A DNA stretch of 64,000 nt, from NCBI GenBank assembly GCA_007361935.1, contig CP041667.1:2384501-2448500 (forward strand), read 5' to 3'. Both the position numbers and the translations under genes were made by a program. The DNA is from Lachnospiraceae bacterium KGMB03038. Its GTDB lineage: Bacteria; Bacillota; Clostridia; Lachnospirales; Lachnospiraceae. Below the pieces are notes generated by a model. It was not told where the DNA came from and ran no database searches. It was given only the letters and a program-made list of their open reading frames with translations. Shown here piece by piece: positions 6,926 to 15,517 of this stretch (positions within the stretch are counted from its first letter, which is position 1; every line of letters begins with the position of its first letter).

Positions 6926-8907
6926 GCCTCTTTTCCTCCTGTCATGCTGATGATATAGATGGGATTCTGTCCCTGCATCATATGATAACTCCCTGCCTTC
7001 CTGGACCGGGCAGCGCTCATATGGACTACTTCTTCTTCCCGCAGCTCTATGGTGTTCAGACAATCCACTGCCTCTGACACCGTTTCCAGAGTGATGGCGT
7101 TGATGACTACTCTTGCCTCTGGATTCTTGGCAAATACGGCTTCCAGGATCTGTCTTAGCTTTCCGCCGCTTCCCCCGATAAACACGCAATCCGGCGCAGG
7201 CAGTTCCGCAAGGGCTTCCGGCGCCTCTCCCTGGATCACCGTCAAATTGTCTGCCTGGAATCTCCTGGCGTTCTCCCGGATCAGCTCCCTGGCCTGATGA
7301 AGCCGCTCCACCGCGTAGACCTGTCCCTGCCATGCCTGCAGGGCCGCCTCCACCGCCACAGAACCAGTCCCAGCGCCAATATCATAGACGACGGAATCCC
7401 TTTTCAATCGGAGCTTGGAAAGGCTGACACTTCGCACTTCCTCCTTGGTCATCGGCACGTCTCCCCGTAAGAATCCTTCGTCCGGCAGCCCGTGGACCAC
7501 TTCCCGCTTTCCTCCTTGTGGATTCTCAAGATAAAGCAGGGCCGGCCCTTCTCCTTCATAGTCCCGCAGGATTCCCGGATCGCCATAGAGAATCCGCTCG
7601 TCTTGATAGGAGAGCCGCTCTCCAATGGTCACCTTCACATTGCGAAAGCCAAAGTGAGTGAGCAGGCTCCCCAGGGTCCGGATTTCTTTATCCTTCCCCG
7701 CAAGCACCAACACTTTCGGCCGTTCTCTTAGGACGGACAAGATATGGGTCTGTCTCCCATGAATACTGACCAGACCTACATCCTCCCAGGGAATCCCCAT
7801 ACGGGCGCAGAAATACACCGCTGAAGAAACGCCGGGAATCCGCCGAAGCTGGATCTCTTTCTCCCGCCCCAATACTTCCTCCAGCCGCCTTGCTCCGCTG
7901 TAAAATCCAATATCTCCGGAAAGGGCCACCGTGATACGCTCCCGCTCAGGGTGGGCATGGATGTAGGATAAGATTTCTTCCGGCTGGTAGGCCGCGTACG
8001 TCTCCTGCCCCGGCCGGGCCGCCGCCTCCAGCATCCGCCTGGCCCCGATCAGAAGATCCGCCTCCTGGCAAGCCTTCCAAGCCTCTCTGGTAAAGGCATT
8101 GGCCGCCCCAGGACCAATCCCCGCAAGGGTTACCTGCCAGCAGGGCGTCAGAGATAGTTCTTCTGTCAGAAGCCTGCACAGCTGAGGCCACGTGTATCCC
8201 GTCTCTTCCAAAGGTTTTTCCACGACCACCAGGCGCACTCCCGTTTCCCTGGCTGCCGCCTGTTTTTCCAGATACCCGCCCGCTCTTCCCGATTCTTTGG
8301 TCACCATCCAGCGGATCTCATACTGGCGCATCAGAGCCACATTCAATTCTTTGGAAAAGGGTCCCTGCATGGCAATGATATGGCTCCCCGGTATTCCCAT
8401 GGCTTCACAGGTCTGTAAGCCCTCCTGAAACGGCAGGATGCGCACATATAATCTCTCCTGATAGGCTTCCAGGGCTTGATAGGCTTTCAGTTCCTTGCTT
8501 CCCGTGGTCACCAGGACATTTCCGCTGGTTTTTCCAAGGAAGGCGGCCGCTTCCTGGATCGAGGACACATAGACTTCCTCTCCCCCGGCCTTCGTCTCCC
8601 GCAGCAGACGCAGATAAGGCATCCCGCGTTTCTTACATGCCTCCCTCAAATTTTCCGTCACTTCCCTGGCGTATGGATGGGTGGCATCGATCACGAGACG
8701 GGGCCCCAATTTCTGGATCCACGCTTCCATTTCCGTCTGGTCCATACGTCGGTGTGAGACGGTGAGATTGGGATGTTCTGTCAGCATCTGTTCGCCGTAT
8801 TCTGTGGCTACGCATACATGGACCTGGATCTGCCTGCGGGTCAGATAGTCTGCGGCGATCCTGCCTTCCGTGGTCCCTCCAAAGATCAGTATCCTAGTCT
8901 CTTCCAT
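6901..8907 (-). CDS. CbiJ-CbiE-CbiT fusion: cobalt-precorrin-6A reductase, precorrin-7 C5-methyltransferase and C15-methyltransferase/decarboxylase
   Basis: A 668-residue three-domain protein covering consecutive corrin-ring steps. Residues 3-250 are CbiJ/CobK reductase (LIFGGTTEGRIAADYL at 8-23, VIDATHPYAREVTENL). Residues 257-462 are the CbiE tetrapyrrole methylase (LAGIGPGAAN, then ALSGDIGFYSGARRL). Residues 472-655 are CbiT, with the SAM-binding loop VYDIGAGTGSVAVEAAL at 507-523 and CVFIGGSGGKL. CbiE-CbiT fusions (CobL-like) are common; adding CbiJ in front is less so. The ATG at 8907 is chosen for a GGGAG site 9 nt upstream; an ATG at 8922 lacks one. It overlaps cbiH by 14 nt. Confidence 0.94.
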   Translation of the reverse strand: MEETRILIFGGTTEGRIAADYLTRRQIQVHVCVATEYGEQMLTEHPNLTVSHRRMDQTEMEAWIQKLGPRLVIDATHPYAREVTENLREACKKRGMPYLRLLRETKAGGEEVYVSSIQEAAAFLGKTSGNVLVTTGSKELKAYQALEAYQERLYVRILPFQEGLQTCEAMGIPGSHIIAMQGPFSKELNVALMRQYEIRWMVTKESGRAGGYLEKQAAARETGVRLVVVEKPLEETGYTWPQLCRLLTEELSLTPCWQVTLAGIGPGAANAFTREAWKACQEADLLIGARRMLEAAARPGQETYAAYQPEEILSYIHAHPERERITVALSGDIGFYSGARRLEEVLGREKEIQLRRIPGVSSAVYFCARMGIPWEDVGLVSIHGRQTHILSVLRERPKVLVLAGKDKEIRTLGSLLTHFGFRNVKVTIGERLSYQDERILYGDPGILRDYEGEGPALLYLENPQGGKREVVHGLPDEGFLRGDVPMTKEEVRSVSLSKLRLKRDSVVYDIGAGTGSVAVEAALQAWQGQVYAVERLHQARELIRENARRFQADNLTVIQGEAPEALAELPAPDCVFIGGSGGKLRQILEAVFAKNPEARVVINAITLETVSEAVDCLNTIELREEEVVHMSAARSRKAGSYHMMQGQNPIYIISMTGGKEACPDYQES

Positions 8908-9655
8908 TTGTCTCTCCCTCATACCGGTAGCCTCTGGGCGTGACCATCCTGCCGCGGATGGGCACCGTCTCCCGGTTTCCAATAAATACCGTGGTAAACA
9001 TATCCACTTCCGTGTCTCTTAACTCCGCCAGGGAAAGCAGGCGGACCGCCTCTCCCTCCCGGTGGATGTTCCTTGCTATGCCGCACAGCGTTTCCGGCAC
9101 TTTATAGCGCAGCAGCAGGTCGCAGGCTTTCTGCAGATGATCCCGGCGCTTATGGCTGGACGGATTATAGAGACACACTGCGAAATCTGCCTCTGCCGCC
9201 GCCAAAAGCCGGCGTTCAATGGTTTCCCATGGAGTCAGAAGGTCGCTTAAACTGATCACGCAAAAATCATGGCCCAAAGGCGCTCCCAGCAGGGCTCCCC
9301 CGCCAAGGGCTGCCGTCACGCCGGGGATCACTTCGATCTCTATGTCCTCATAGGCTTCCCCCACCTGGTACATGAGTCCCGCCATTCCGTAGACTCCCGC
9401 ATCGCCGCTGCAGACCATGGCGGTCTTCTTTCCCTTCCTTGCCTCCTCAAAAGCCATGCGGCAGCGTTTTTCTTCCTGCCGCATGGGGGTAGACAGAAAT
9501 TCTTTTTCCGGAAACTGCTCCCGCAATAGTTCAATATATACAGTATATCCTATGATAACCTGGGAAGCTTCCAAATACTGCTGGGCCTCCCTGGTCATCT
9601 GGCCGGGTCCTCCCGGCCCCATTCCGATCACCCATACCTTACTCAAATTCCACAC
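8894..9655 (-). CDS. cbiH: Cobalt-precorrin-3 C17-methyltransferase CbiH
   Basis: A SAM-dependent tetrapyrrole methylase of 253 residues that methylates C17 and drives ring contraction. It has WVIGMGPGGPGQMT at the N-terminus, MVCSGDAGVYGMAGLMYQ and EVIPGVTAALGGGALLGAPLGHDF, which are standard for CbiH/CobJ. The open frame allows a GTG start at 9655. A TTG at 9646 (giving MSKVWVIGMGPG) is preceded by GGAG at 8 nt and fits the family N-terminus better, so the true start may be 9646. Both overlap the end of cbiG. Confidence 0.94.
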   Translation of the reverse strand: MWNLSKVWVIGMGPGGPGQMTREAQQYLEASQVIIGYTVYIELLREQFPEKEFLSTPMRQEEKRCRMAFEEARKGKKTAMVCSGDAGVYGMAGLMYQVGEAYEDIEIEVIPGVTAALGGGALLGAPLGHDFCVISLSDLLTPWETIERRLLAAAEADFAVCLYNPSSHKRRDHLQKACDLLLRYKVPETLCGIARNIHREGEAVRLLSLAELRDTEVDMFTTVFIGNRETVPIRGRMVTPRGYRYEGETNGRD

Positions 9656-10733
9656 TCCATTCTTGTTCCGCCGCCGCCACCGTCACCGGGCCAAAGGACC
9701 GTTTCGCCAGGATCAACGCTCCTTTCTCTCCTGCTGCCCGGACCGCGCTGCGCTCACATACATTGTCCACTCCTGTCACAGATTCCACAAAAGCGGAAGC
9801 GGTAAAATCCCCCTGTACCTTCCTTAAATCCTCCGCCCCGTAGACTTGCAGCGGCAGGAAATGTTTCTTACAGTATTCCAATAACCCTGGTTCCTGGGCC
9901 TTCCGGTCAATGGTTGCAACCGCTCGGATGCTTTGAGGCCAGATTCCCGCCTGCCGCAGCGCCTGCTCTACGGCGTACGCAATCTCCCCCTCGGTGGCTC
10001 CCTTCCGGCAGCCAATGCCAAGGACCACACATTTGGGAATCAGATACAGGGTTTTGTCAGTATCAGGGGGCAGCGCCTCCGCAGATACGCCCCCGGAACC
10101 TGAAGCGGACGGCTTCCAGATCCCGATGGAAATATCCGACTTTCGACAAAACTTCTCTGCCTCTTCTATATAAGTAACTTCTCCGGGAAGGTTTCCAGAA
10201 ATACATCCTTTTCCGTTCTGCAGCTGAAGCGTCACCCTTTGCTCCCGCAGGATCTTAGCGGAAATCTCTTTGGCTTTCCCAAGATCCCGGATCCAAAGGC
10301 CATTCTTTACCGCGAACACATCTACCGCCCACTTGCCGTTTACGTCGGTGGCAGTGGTCAGCACCGCCTCCATAGAAAGGGCTTTTTCCAGCTCACAGGC
10401 CAGAGCGTTGGCCCCTCCCATATGGCCGGACAGAATGGGGATACAGTACCGTCCCCCTTCATCCGCCACCAGCACCGCCGGGTCTTTGGCTTTGGACTGT
10501 ATCCAGGGAGCGATGGCCCGCACCGCGATCCCCGCCGCCCCGATAAAAATAAGGGCTTCCTTTTCCTGAAACTGCCGTCCGGTCCACTGGGAAAGAGGTT
10601 CTGTCACAGACCTTTCATCCCGGCTGTTTTTCACCGCTTCCCACACCTGATGTCCCCTGGCCTCCAACGCCTCTTTGACGGTATGGGCCAGGGACTTCCC
10701 CCGGCTGGTAAAACTAATGACTGCAATCTTCAT
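9639..10733 (-). CDS. cbiG: Cobalt-precorrin-5A hydrolase CbiG
   Basis: A 364-residue CbiG, which opens the ring-contracted lactone and releases acetaldehyde in the anaerobic pathway. The N-terminal region (IAVISFTSRGKSLAHTV) and the central FIGAAGIAVRAIAPWI and LSGHMGGANALACELE are characteristic. The C-terminal domain contains VVLGIGCRKGATEGEIAYAV. It overlaps cbiF by 20 nt upstream and cbiH by 17 nt downstream. Presence of cbiG, with cbiD, shows the oxygen-independent route. Confidence 0.96.
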   Translation of the reverse strand: MKIAVISFTSRGKSLAHTVKEALEARGHQVWEAVKNSRDERSVTEPLSQWTGRQFQEKEALIFIGAAGIAVRAIAPWIQSKAKDPAVLVADEGGRYCIPILSGHMGGANALACELEKALSMEAVLTTATDVNGKWAVDVFAVKNGLWIRDLGKAKEISAKILREQRVTLQLQNGKGCISGNLPGEVTYIEEAEKFCRKSDISIGIWKPSASGSGGVSAEALPPDTDKTLYLIPKCVVLGIGCRKGATEGEIAYAVEQALRQAGIWPQSIRAVATIDRKAQEPGLLEYCKKHFLPLQVYGAEDLRKVQGDFTASAFVESVTGVDNVCERSAVRAAGEKGALILAKRSFGPVTVAAAEQEWSVEFE

Positions 10734-11490
10734 CTTGCTTTCCTTTCCGGTATCCGGTGGTAAACTCTGGGTCGTACAGCTTGGACCTCTGGTAATTCTG
10801 ATGGGTCACCACCTGCCCTACAATGATCAGGGCCGTCTTCGTAATGCCATAAGTCTTGGCCGTTTCTGCCAGTGTTCCTACGGTGCAGAGATAACAGGCC
10901 TCTTCCGGCCAGGTTGCCTTGTATACAATGGCCGCCGGGGTATCCGCCTCATATCCCCCCGCCAGCAGTTCCTTCTCCAGATTTTCCAAAAGCCCTGCGC
11001 TCAAGAACAGTACCATGGTCGTCTGGTGGGCCGCAAAGGCAGATACCTTCTCCCGCTCAGGAACCGGCGTCCGCCCTTCCATCCGGGTGATCACCACACT
11101 CTGGGACAGATCCGGAAGCGTATATTCCAGATTCAGCGCCGCTGCCGCCCCGCAGAAAGAACTGACTCCCGGGCAGGATTCATAGGAAATGCCTTTCTGG
11201 TCCAACTGATCCATCTGCTCCCGCACCGCTCCGTAGAGACTGGGATCCCCGGTATGGAGCCGGACGGTATCCAACCCTTCTCCTTCTGCCCGCTCCATGA
11301 CTTCCAGCACCTCTTCTAAGGTCATATGAGCACTATTATATATCTTACAACACTTTTTTGTTTCTTTTAATAGTTCTGGATTTACCAACGATCCCGCATA
11401 AATGACAACGTCCGCCCCTCTTAGCAGCCGCTGCCCCCGCACTGTGATCAGGTCTTCCGCTCCCGGCCCTGCCCCAACGAAATAAATCAT
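10714..11490 (-). CDS. cbiF: Cobalt-precorrin-4 C11-methyltransferase CbiF
   Basis: A 258-residue tetrapyrrole methylase that transfers a methyl group from SAM to C11. Diagnostic are IYFVGAGPGAEDLITVRGQ at the start, VVIYAGSLVNPELL, LHTGDPSLYGAVREQMDQL and the SCPGVSSFCGAAAALNLEYT block. The length is normal. The ATG overlaps the cbiL stop by 4 nt, so the two are translationally coupled. Confidence 0.97.
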   Translation of the reverse strand: MIYFVGAGPGAEDLITVRGQRLLRGADVVIYAGSLVNPELLKETKKCCKIYNSAHMTLEEVLEVMERAEGEGLDTVRLHTGDPSLYGAVREQMDQLDQKGISYESCPGVSSFCGAAAALNLEYTLPDLSQSVVITRMEGRTPVPEREKVSAFAAHQTTMVLFLSAGLLENLEKELLAGGYEADTPAAIVYKATWPEEACYLCTVGTLAETAKTYGITKTALIIVGQVVTHQNYQRSKLYDPEFTTGYRKGKQDEDCSH

Positions 11491-12194
11491 TGCTTTTCTC
11501 CTTCTCTTACAAATATCAGTGTAAAATATCCGGCATCTTCCGGCAGGTCTTCTGCTCTCTGATAGATCCGCTCCTGTTCCATGCCGCAGTTTTCCACTCC
11601 CGTCACCTGGGCGCCGGCAGCTTCCTCTTCTTCCAGGATCTTCTTGACCTTGGGCATTTTTCTGCCTGCCTTCATCAAAACTTTGGTTCCGGGAAGCTTC
11701 AATGCTTCCTCAATTTGGTAGGAAGCCGGAATGATGTGGATTTCCTCTGCTTTCTCCCCCAGGGTGATTCCAAGCCTGGCCGCCGCCGCGCAGAAAGAAG
11801 GAATCCCGCTGATGATCCGGGCCTCATAACCCTGTTCCTGAAGACGGCTATGCAGATAAAAATAGGTAGAATACACACAGGGATCTCCCAAAGTCAGAAA
11901 GGCTACATCCTTCCCTTCATCCAGCAGGGCACGCAGTTTACGTTCCGCCGCTTCATGGCTTTTTTCCAGCACCTTTGGGTCTTTGGTCATAGGCATCTCA
12001 ACGCCCGCCAGTTCTTTTTCCTTTAAAAAGGGACAGGCCGCTGCCGCGATTCCATAGGCAGTGGTTTCCTCCGGAATCTTCCCCGGCGCCGCGACCACCT
12101 GGCATTCCTGGATCACCCGGTATGCTTTCAGAGTCAATAATTCTGGATCGCCAGGACCTACTCCGATCCCGTAAAGTATACCTTTCTGTTTCAT
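11487..12194 (-). CDS. cbiL: Cobalt-precorrin-2 C20-methyltransferase CbiL
   Basis: A 235-residue SAM-dependent methylase for C20 of cobalt-precorrin-2. It carries YGIGVGPGDPELLTLKAYRV near the N-terminus, FLTLGDPCVYSTYFYLHSR and ISGIPSFCAAAARLGITLGE. The ATG at 12194 is preceded by AGGAGG at 4-5 nt and overlaps the cbiD stop as ATGA; the extra nine codons upstream are rejected for that reason. Confidence 0.96.
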   Translation of the reverse strand: MKQKGILYGIGVGPGDPELLTLKAYRVIQECQVVAAPGKIPEETTAYGIAAAACPFLKEKELAGVEMPMTKDPKVLEKSHEAAERKLRALLDEGKDVAFLTLGDPCVYSTYFYLHSRLQEQGYEARIISGIPSFCAAAARLGITLGEKAEEIHIIPASYQIEEALKLPGTKVLMKAGRKMPKVKKILEEEEAAGAQVTGVENCGMEQERIYQRAEDLPEDAGYFTLIFVREGEKQ

Positions 12195-13375
12195 AAATCC
12201 TCCTGTCTGTTCTGGTGCCATTCTTGATATTTTTTTATAAGCCTGTCTGCTTGGCTGCTTTTTCCCAATATGCCATATTGACTGGAAAAAAGGATCACGC
12301 CCAGCTCAAGCTTCCCTTCTGTCCGCCGGATCAAATGTTCTTCTGCCCGGTCCACCAGTTCCTGTCCCAGCATAGCCCGCTCTTCTTCCTTACAGATTCC
12401 AAGGGCTTCTTCTGTCGTCAGACTCTCCAATATTTGGGAAGCCTTCTCTTCTCCCAAATGGCGGCGCAGAGCCGCTGCCGCCAAAAGCTCCATCCGGCAG
12501 TCCGCCCATTTGGAATGGGTGTTCATGATCCCTCCTGCCACCTTGATGAGCTTCCCAATATGTCCCGCCAAGACTAGGCCCTGGAAGCCAAGTTCACAGG
12601 CCATATCCATGGTCTGTCCGATGTAATTGCTGCATTTCACCGCTTCTTCTGGATCCATGCCGTAAGTATCTTTCAGAAAATCCAGGCCATAATTCCCCGG
12701 CGCCGCGATCAGGTATGGACTGCCGCCGGCCCGCTTCACCTTCAGATCCAGACGGATCGTATCGATCAGGGCCTGCTCGCTCATAGGTTCCACAATCCCG
12801 CTGGTGCCTAAGACAGAAAGCCCGCCCTGGATCCCCAGTCTGGGATTAAAGGTTTTAGCTGCCAGGCGTTCCCCTTCCGGGATGGAGATCTGAATGGTAA
12901 GCCCCTGCTCGTACCTTGCCTTCTCGCAGGCGTCCTTGGCTTCTTTCAAGATCATCTGCCGTGGCACCCGGTTAATGGCAGGACTGCCTACCGGCTGTTC
13001 CAGTCCTGGTTTCGTCACTCTTCCCACGCCAGGGCCGCCTTCCAAAACAATGCCAGGCCTCTTGCTTCTCTTAACTTTGCTGTAGACCAGGATTCCATTC
13101 GTCACATCCGGGTCGTCACCACTGTCCTTGCGGATGGCGCAGGAAACCTGGATTGGGAGATCCTGCTCTCCGTCTTTTTCGATCTGGATATCTTCCACAG
13201 GAAACACCAGTCTGCTGCCGCCAGGAAGTTCCACCTGCACCCTGTTTTCCGCTTCTTTGCCCCGGCCCTGTTCTTCCAGATCAAGGCCGCGAAAAAGCAG
13301 CGCCAGAGCCGCTTTCGTGGCCGCCTGGGCACAGGTCCCGGTAGTATACCCTTTTGCAAGCTCTTTTCCTGGCAT
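12191..13375 (-). CDS. cbiD: Cobalt-precorrin-5B C1-methyltransferase CbiD
   Basis: A 394-residue CbiD, the C1-methylating enzyme unique to the anaerobic cobalamin route. It begins with GYTTGTCAQAATKAALALL and contains GGPGVGRVTKPGLEQPVGSPAINRVPR, RLGIQGGLSVLGTSGIVEPMSE and GLVLAGHIGKLIKVAGGIMNTHS-type segments, all diagnostic. A GGGAG site lies about 11 nt before the ATG. It is the first gene of the operon, following the terminator of the cobalamin riboswitch. Confidence 0.97.
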   Translation of the reverse strand: MPGKELAKGYTTGTCAQAATKAALALLFRGLDLEEQGRGKEAENRVQVELPGGSRLVFPVEDIQIEKDGEQDLPIQVSCAIRKDSGDDPDVTNGILVYSKVKRSKRPGIVLEGGPGVGRVTKPGLEQPVGSPAINRVPRQMILKEAKDACEKARYEQGLTIQISIPEGERLAAKTFNPRLGIQGGLSVLGTSGIVEPMSEQALIDTIRLDLKVKRAGGSPYLIAAPGNYGLDFLKDTYGMDPEEAVKCSNYIGQTMDMACELGFQGLVLAGHIGKLIKVAGGIMNTHSKWADCRMELLAAAALRRHLGEEKASQILESLTTEEALGICKEEERAMLGQELVDRAEEHLIRRTEGKLELGVILFSSQYGILGKSSQADRLIKKYQEWHQNRQEDL

Positions 13376-13420
13376 AAGGAATCGATCTCCCTTCTAAACA
13401 CATTTACAGAAAACCTAAAT

Positions 13421-13448
13421 AAAAGAAAAAGACTGCCAGCGGCAATCT
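13421..13448 (-). terminator. Riboswitch-linked intrinsic terminator ahead of cbiD
   Basis: On the minus strand an 8-bp stem (AGATTGCC / GGCAGTCT with one G-U pair, 13448-13441 and 13437-13430) is followed directly by TTTTTCTTTT. It lies between the B12-binding leader and the cbiD start. It is the probable expression platform: B12 binding would favour termination. Confidence 0.75.
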
Positions 13449-13525
13449 TTCCATACAATTCACAAAGGCTGGTCTTCCAGCCCTTCTTCCCATGTATCCT
13501 CTTGCCCTCACCGTAAGATCATACC

Positions 13526-13693
13526 ATACATACCGGCAGGTATCCTGGCTTGGAGCTAAAACCTACTTCCTGTCCTTCCCGCCAGAAAAACTGACAGTGG
13601 TACACAGGGTTCGTCCCTCCATACAGTAGAGTGAGCTGCTGTGGCCTTTCACCACATTCCCTTTTCATCTGCGCAGACAGAACCGGTATGGTA
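13526..13693 (-). ncRNA. Cobalamin riboswitch
   Basis: The minus strand holds a clear B12 box, AAGCCAGGATACCTGCCGG, at 13551-13533. The flanking P1 helix pairs CATACCGG (about 13690-13683) with CCGGTATG (13536-13529). Between them lie the AAAAGGGAATGTGGTG segment and GGGAAGGACAGGAAG, both typical of the class. It precedes the cob/cbi operon in the right orientation and is followed by a terminator, so it most likely turns the operon off when adenosylcobalamin is abundant. Confidence 0.92.
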
Positions 13694-13740
13694 ATATTCT
13701 ATCCGTTTCACTGCAGGCTGTCAATTAGGGACAGGGCCTT

Positions 13741-13788
13741 TTCAATTGGGGCCGGGGGATTTTTAAAAATCCCCCGGCCCCAATTGAA
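13741..13788. repeat. Palindromic intergenic repeat, copy a
   Basis: A perfect 48-bp palindrome whose core is GGGGCCGGGGGATTTTT and its reverse complement. It is preceded by a conserved TCAATTAGGGACAGGGC stretch (13721-13737). The same unit recurs at 15472, 20071, 21812 and, in a degenerate form, 25196. It lies at the 3' end of the DUF5655 gene and could work as a bidirectional terminator or be a REP-like element. Confidence 0.9.
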
Positions 13789-13790
13789 CA

Positions 13791-14168
13791 TTATTTCCTT
13801 ACGGCAAATGCTTCTGCCTCTTTCACCCATCCCAGCAATTCTTCATCAATCTCTTCTTCTGACGCAATGAGCACATGATGGGTCCAGCGGCCCGGATATG
13901 GTTCCGTGGCCACATCGATCCTAGGCGATTCTACTTTATGGCTCAAGCCGAATGTTACTACAATATAGGTTTCTGGCCGCTCTTTTGCTTTTCGCACTTT
14001 CGCGAAGGAAACACAGGCGAACATATGCTTATGATAAAAAGAGATCTGCGTTTTCTGCGCTTTAATCTCTGCTTCTCCCACTTTTTCCAGAACCCTTTTT
14101 TCAAAAGTTTCATAGAGAGAAAGAGCCGCTGGATTCTGATCAAAAAATCTCAATACATCTACATTCAT
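13791..14168 (-). CDS. DUF5655 domain-containing protein
   Basis: A 125-residue soluble protein resembling DUF5655 (YdhG/YjbR-like fold) proteins of unknown role. The ATG at 14168 has GGAG 7 nt upstream and is preferred to one 15 nt earlier that lacks a site. Features are an N-terminal helix (VDVLRFFDQNPAALSLYETF) and a core of strands ending in RWTHHVLIASEEEID. It overlaps nothing and starts 4 bp after the ybaK stop, so the two are likely co-transcribed. Confidence 0.65.
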   Translation of the reverse strand: MNVDVLRFFDQNPAALSLYETFEKRVLEKVGEAEIKAQKTQISFYHKHMFACVSFAKVRKAKERPETYIVVTFGLSHKVESPRIDVATEPYPGRWTHHVLIASEEEIDEELLGWVKEAEAFAVRK

Positions 14169-14172
14169 ATCG

Positions 14173-14652
14173 CTACTCCGCAATCTCTGCCAGTTGGAAG
14201 CGGATGACTTTCGCCAGATCTTCCAGTCCTACTTCCACTTGGTATCCGATCTTCCCCGCGCTGAACATGATCCGCTCAAACCGCTCTGCGCTCTGGTCAA
14301 TAGTCGTGGTAAACTGTTTCTTCATGCCAATAGGGGAACAGCCTCCATGTACATAGCCCGTCAGAGGAAGCAGCTCTTTTGACTTGATCATCTCAATGCT
14401 TTTTTCTCCTACACTCTGGGCCGCTTTCTTCAAATTCAGCTCCTGGCTCACCGGAACCACGAACACGTAATGTTCTTTGGATTTTCCTACTGTTACCAAG
14501 GTTTTGAACGCCCGATCCGGATCCTGGCCCAAGGCTTTTACCACATCCAATCCGCTGACAGCTCCGGTTTCCAGATAATTGTGGCTTTCATAATTGATTT
14601 TTTTCTGGTCCAAGATCCGCATCACATTCGTCTTTTCCTGATTTTTCCCCAT
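14173..14652 (-). CDS. ybaK: Cys-tRNA(Pro)/Cys-tRNA(Cys) deacylase YbaK
   Basis: A 159-residue YbaK/EbsC-type trans-editing protein that hydrolyses mischarged Cys-tRNA(Pro). The family signature is clear: FKTLVTVGKSKEHYVFVVPV in the middle, LNLKKAAQSVGEKSIEMI with the conserved lysines, and GYVHGGCSPIGMKKQF. The length is standard. It is part of a small minus-strand cluster with a GNAT protein and the DUF5655 protein. Confidence 0.92.
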   Translation of the reverse strand: MGKNQEKTNVMRILDQKKINYESHNYLETGAVSGLDVVKALGQDPDRAFKTLVTVGKSKEHYVFVVPVSQELNLKKAAQSVGEKSIEMIKSKELLPLTGYVHGGCSPIGMKKQFTTTIDQSAERFERIMFSAGKIGYQVEVGLEDLAKVIRFQLAEIAE

Positions 14653-14670
14653 AACGCCGCTTCCTTCCTC

Positions 14671-15126
14671 TTAATATTCCGTCGTTTCATTATATAGCAT
14701 ACAATATTCTTTTTCCCCTGTATCTTCGTCAATTCCTTCTGAAGAAATCCAGAATTTTTCTCTTTGGTAGAAACGTACTGCCCGGCTGTTTTTCTCATAC
14801 ACATGCAGTTCCAGCTTCTTTTTAAAACCTTTCACATAGTCTAAAAGCAGCTTTCCGATTCCCCGGCCTCGCTGACTCTTCTCCACAAAAATCCCTTCGA
14901 TATGATCCCCGTTCATTCCAAGGAAGCCTAAGATCTTCCCCTCTTCTTCACAGACACAGATCCATGCCTTGGCAAGCAATTCCCGCACCATTTCCAAATG
15001 ATCCCTCCAGTAAGCTTCCGGGATAAAATCGTGGGCATCCAGGTTTGCCGCCAGCCAGATTTCCGCAACTCTTTGGAGCTCCTGTTTTTTCACTTCCCTG
15101 ATCAAAAAATCTCCCGCCATTTCCAT
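14671..15126 (-). CDS. GNAT family N-acetyltransferase
   Basis: A 151-residue Gcn5-related acetyltransferase. Motif A, the acetyl-CoA pyrophosphate loop, is visible as IEGIFVEKSQRGRGIGKLLL, followed by LELHVYEKNSRAVRFYQREKF, the usual motif B region. The substrate is unknown. The ATG overlaps the stop of the upstream gene (TAATG), with AAAGGA just before it. Confidence 0.85.
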   Translation of the reverse strand: MEMAGDFLIREVKKQELQRVAEIWLAANLDAHDFIPEAYWRDHLEMVRELLAKAWICVCEEEGKILGFLGMNGDHIEGIFVEKSQRGRGIGKLLLDYVKGFKKKLELHVYEKNSRAVRFYQREKFWISSEGIDEDTGEKEYCMLYNETTEY

Positions 15127-15377
15127 TATCCTTTCAATCCTCTGGCCTGCCGGTCCATGTCTTCAATCACAATGTCATAGATTTCCCCAAGAGAAGCGCA
15201 GTACTCCAACACTTTCCAGGGTTCATTGGTGTGAAAATGAATCTTGATCAACTCTTCATCTCCCACAGCCAGCAGACAGTCTCCTTGAAAATGCTGGGTA
15301 AAATACTGGCTGATCTGGTCTTCATCCAGATCTTCTCCCTCGATCAAAAGCTGAGTATCATAACGAAACTCTAACAT
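15126..15377 (-). CDS. Small stand-alone DAK/FakA C-terminal-like domain protein
   Basis: An 83-residue protein that matches only the C-terminal segment of DAK2/FakA-type proteins: FRYDTQLLIEGEDL, then DCLLAVGDEELIKIHFHTNEPWKVLEYCASLG. In FakA this region follows the kinase and middle domains; no kinase domain is encoded next to it. The ATG at 15377 has GGAGG about 9 nt upstream. It could be a degenerate remnant or a free-standing small protein; similar short ORFs exist in Clostridia. Confidence 0.65.
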   Translation of the reverse strand: MLEFRYDTQLLIEGEDLDEDQISQYFTQHFQGDCLLAVGDEELIKIHFHTNEPWKVLEYCASLGEIYDIVIEDMDRQARGLKG

Positions 15378-15471
15378 ACCGCTTCCTCCTTTATACTTCT
15401 GCTCTGAAATCAATCCTGGATTTATTCTATCCGGTTCCCAAAAAACTGTCAATTAGGGACAGGGCTTTTTC

Positions 15472-15513
15472 AATCGGGGCCGGGGGATTTTTAAAAATCC
15501 CCCGGCCCCGATT
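15472..15513. repeat. Palindromic intergenic repeat, copy b
   Basis: A perfect 42-bp palindrome with the same GGGGCCGGGGGATTTTT core as copy a, preceded by AATTAGGGACAGGGC (15451-15465). It lies directly after the stop of the ABC permease gene. Confidence 0.9.
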
Positions 15514-15517
15514 ACTA

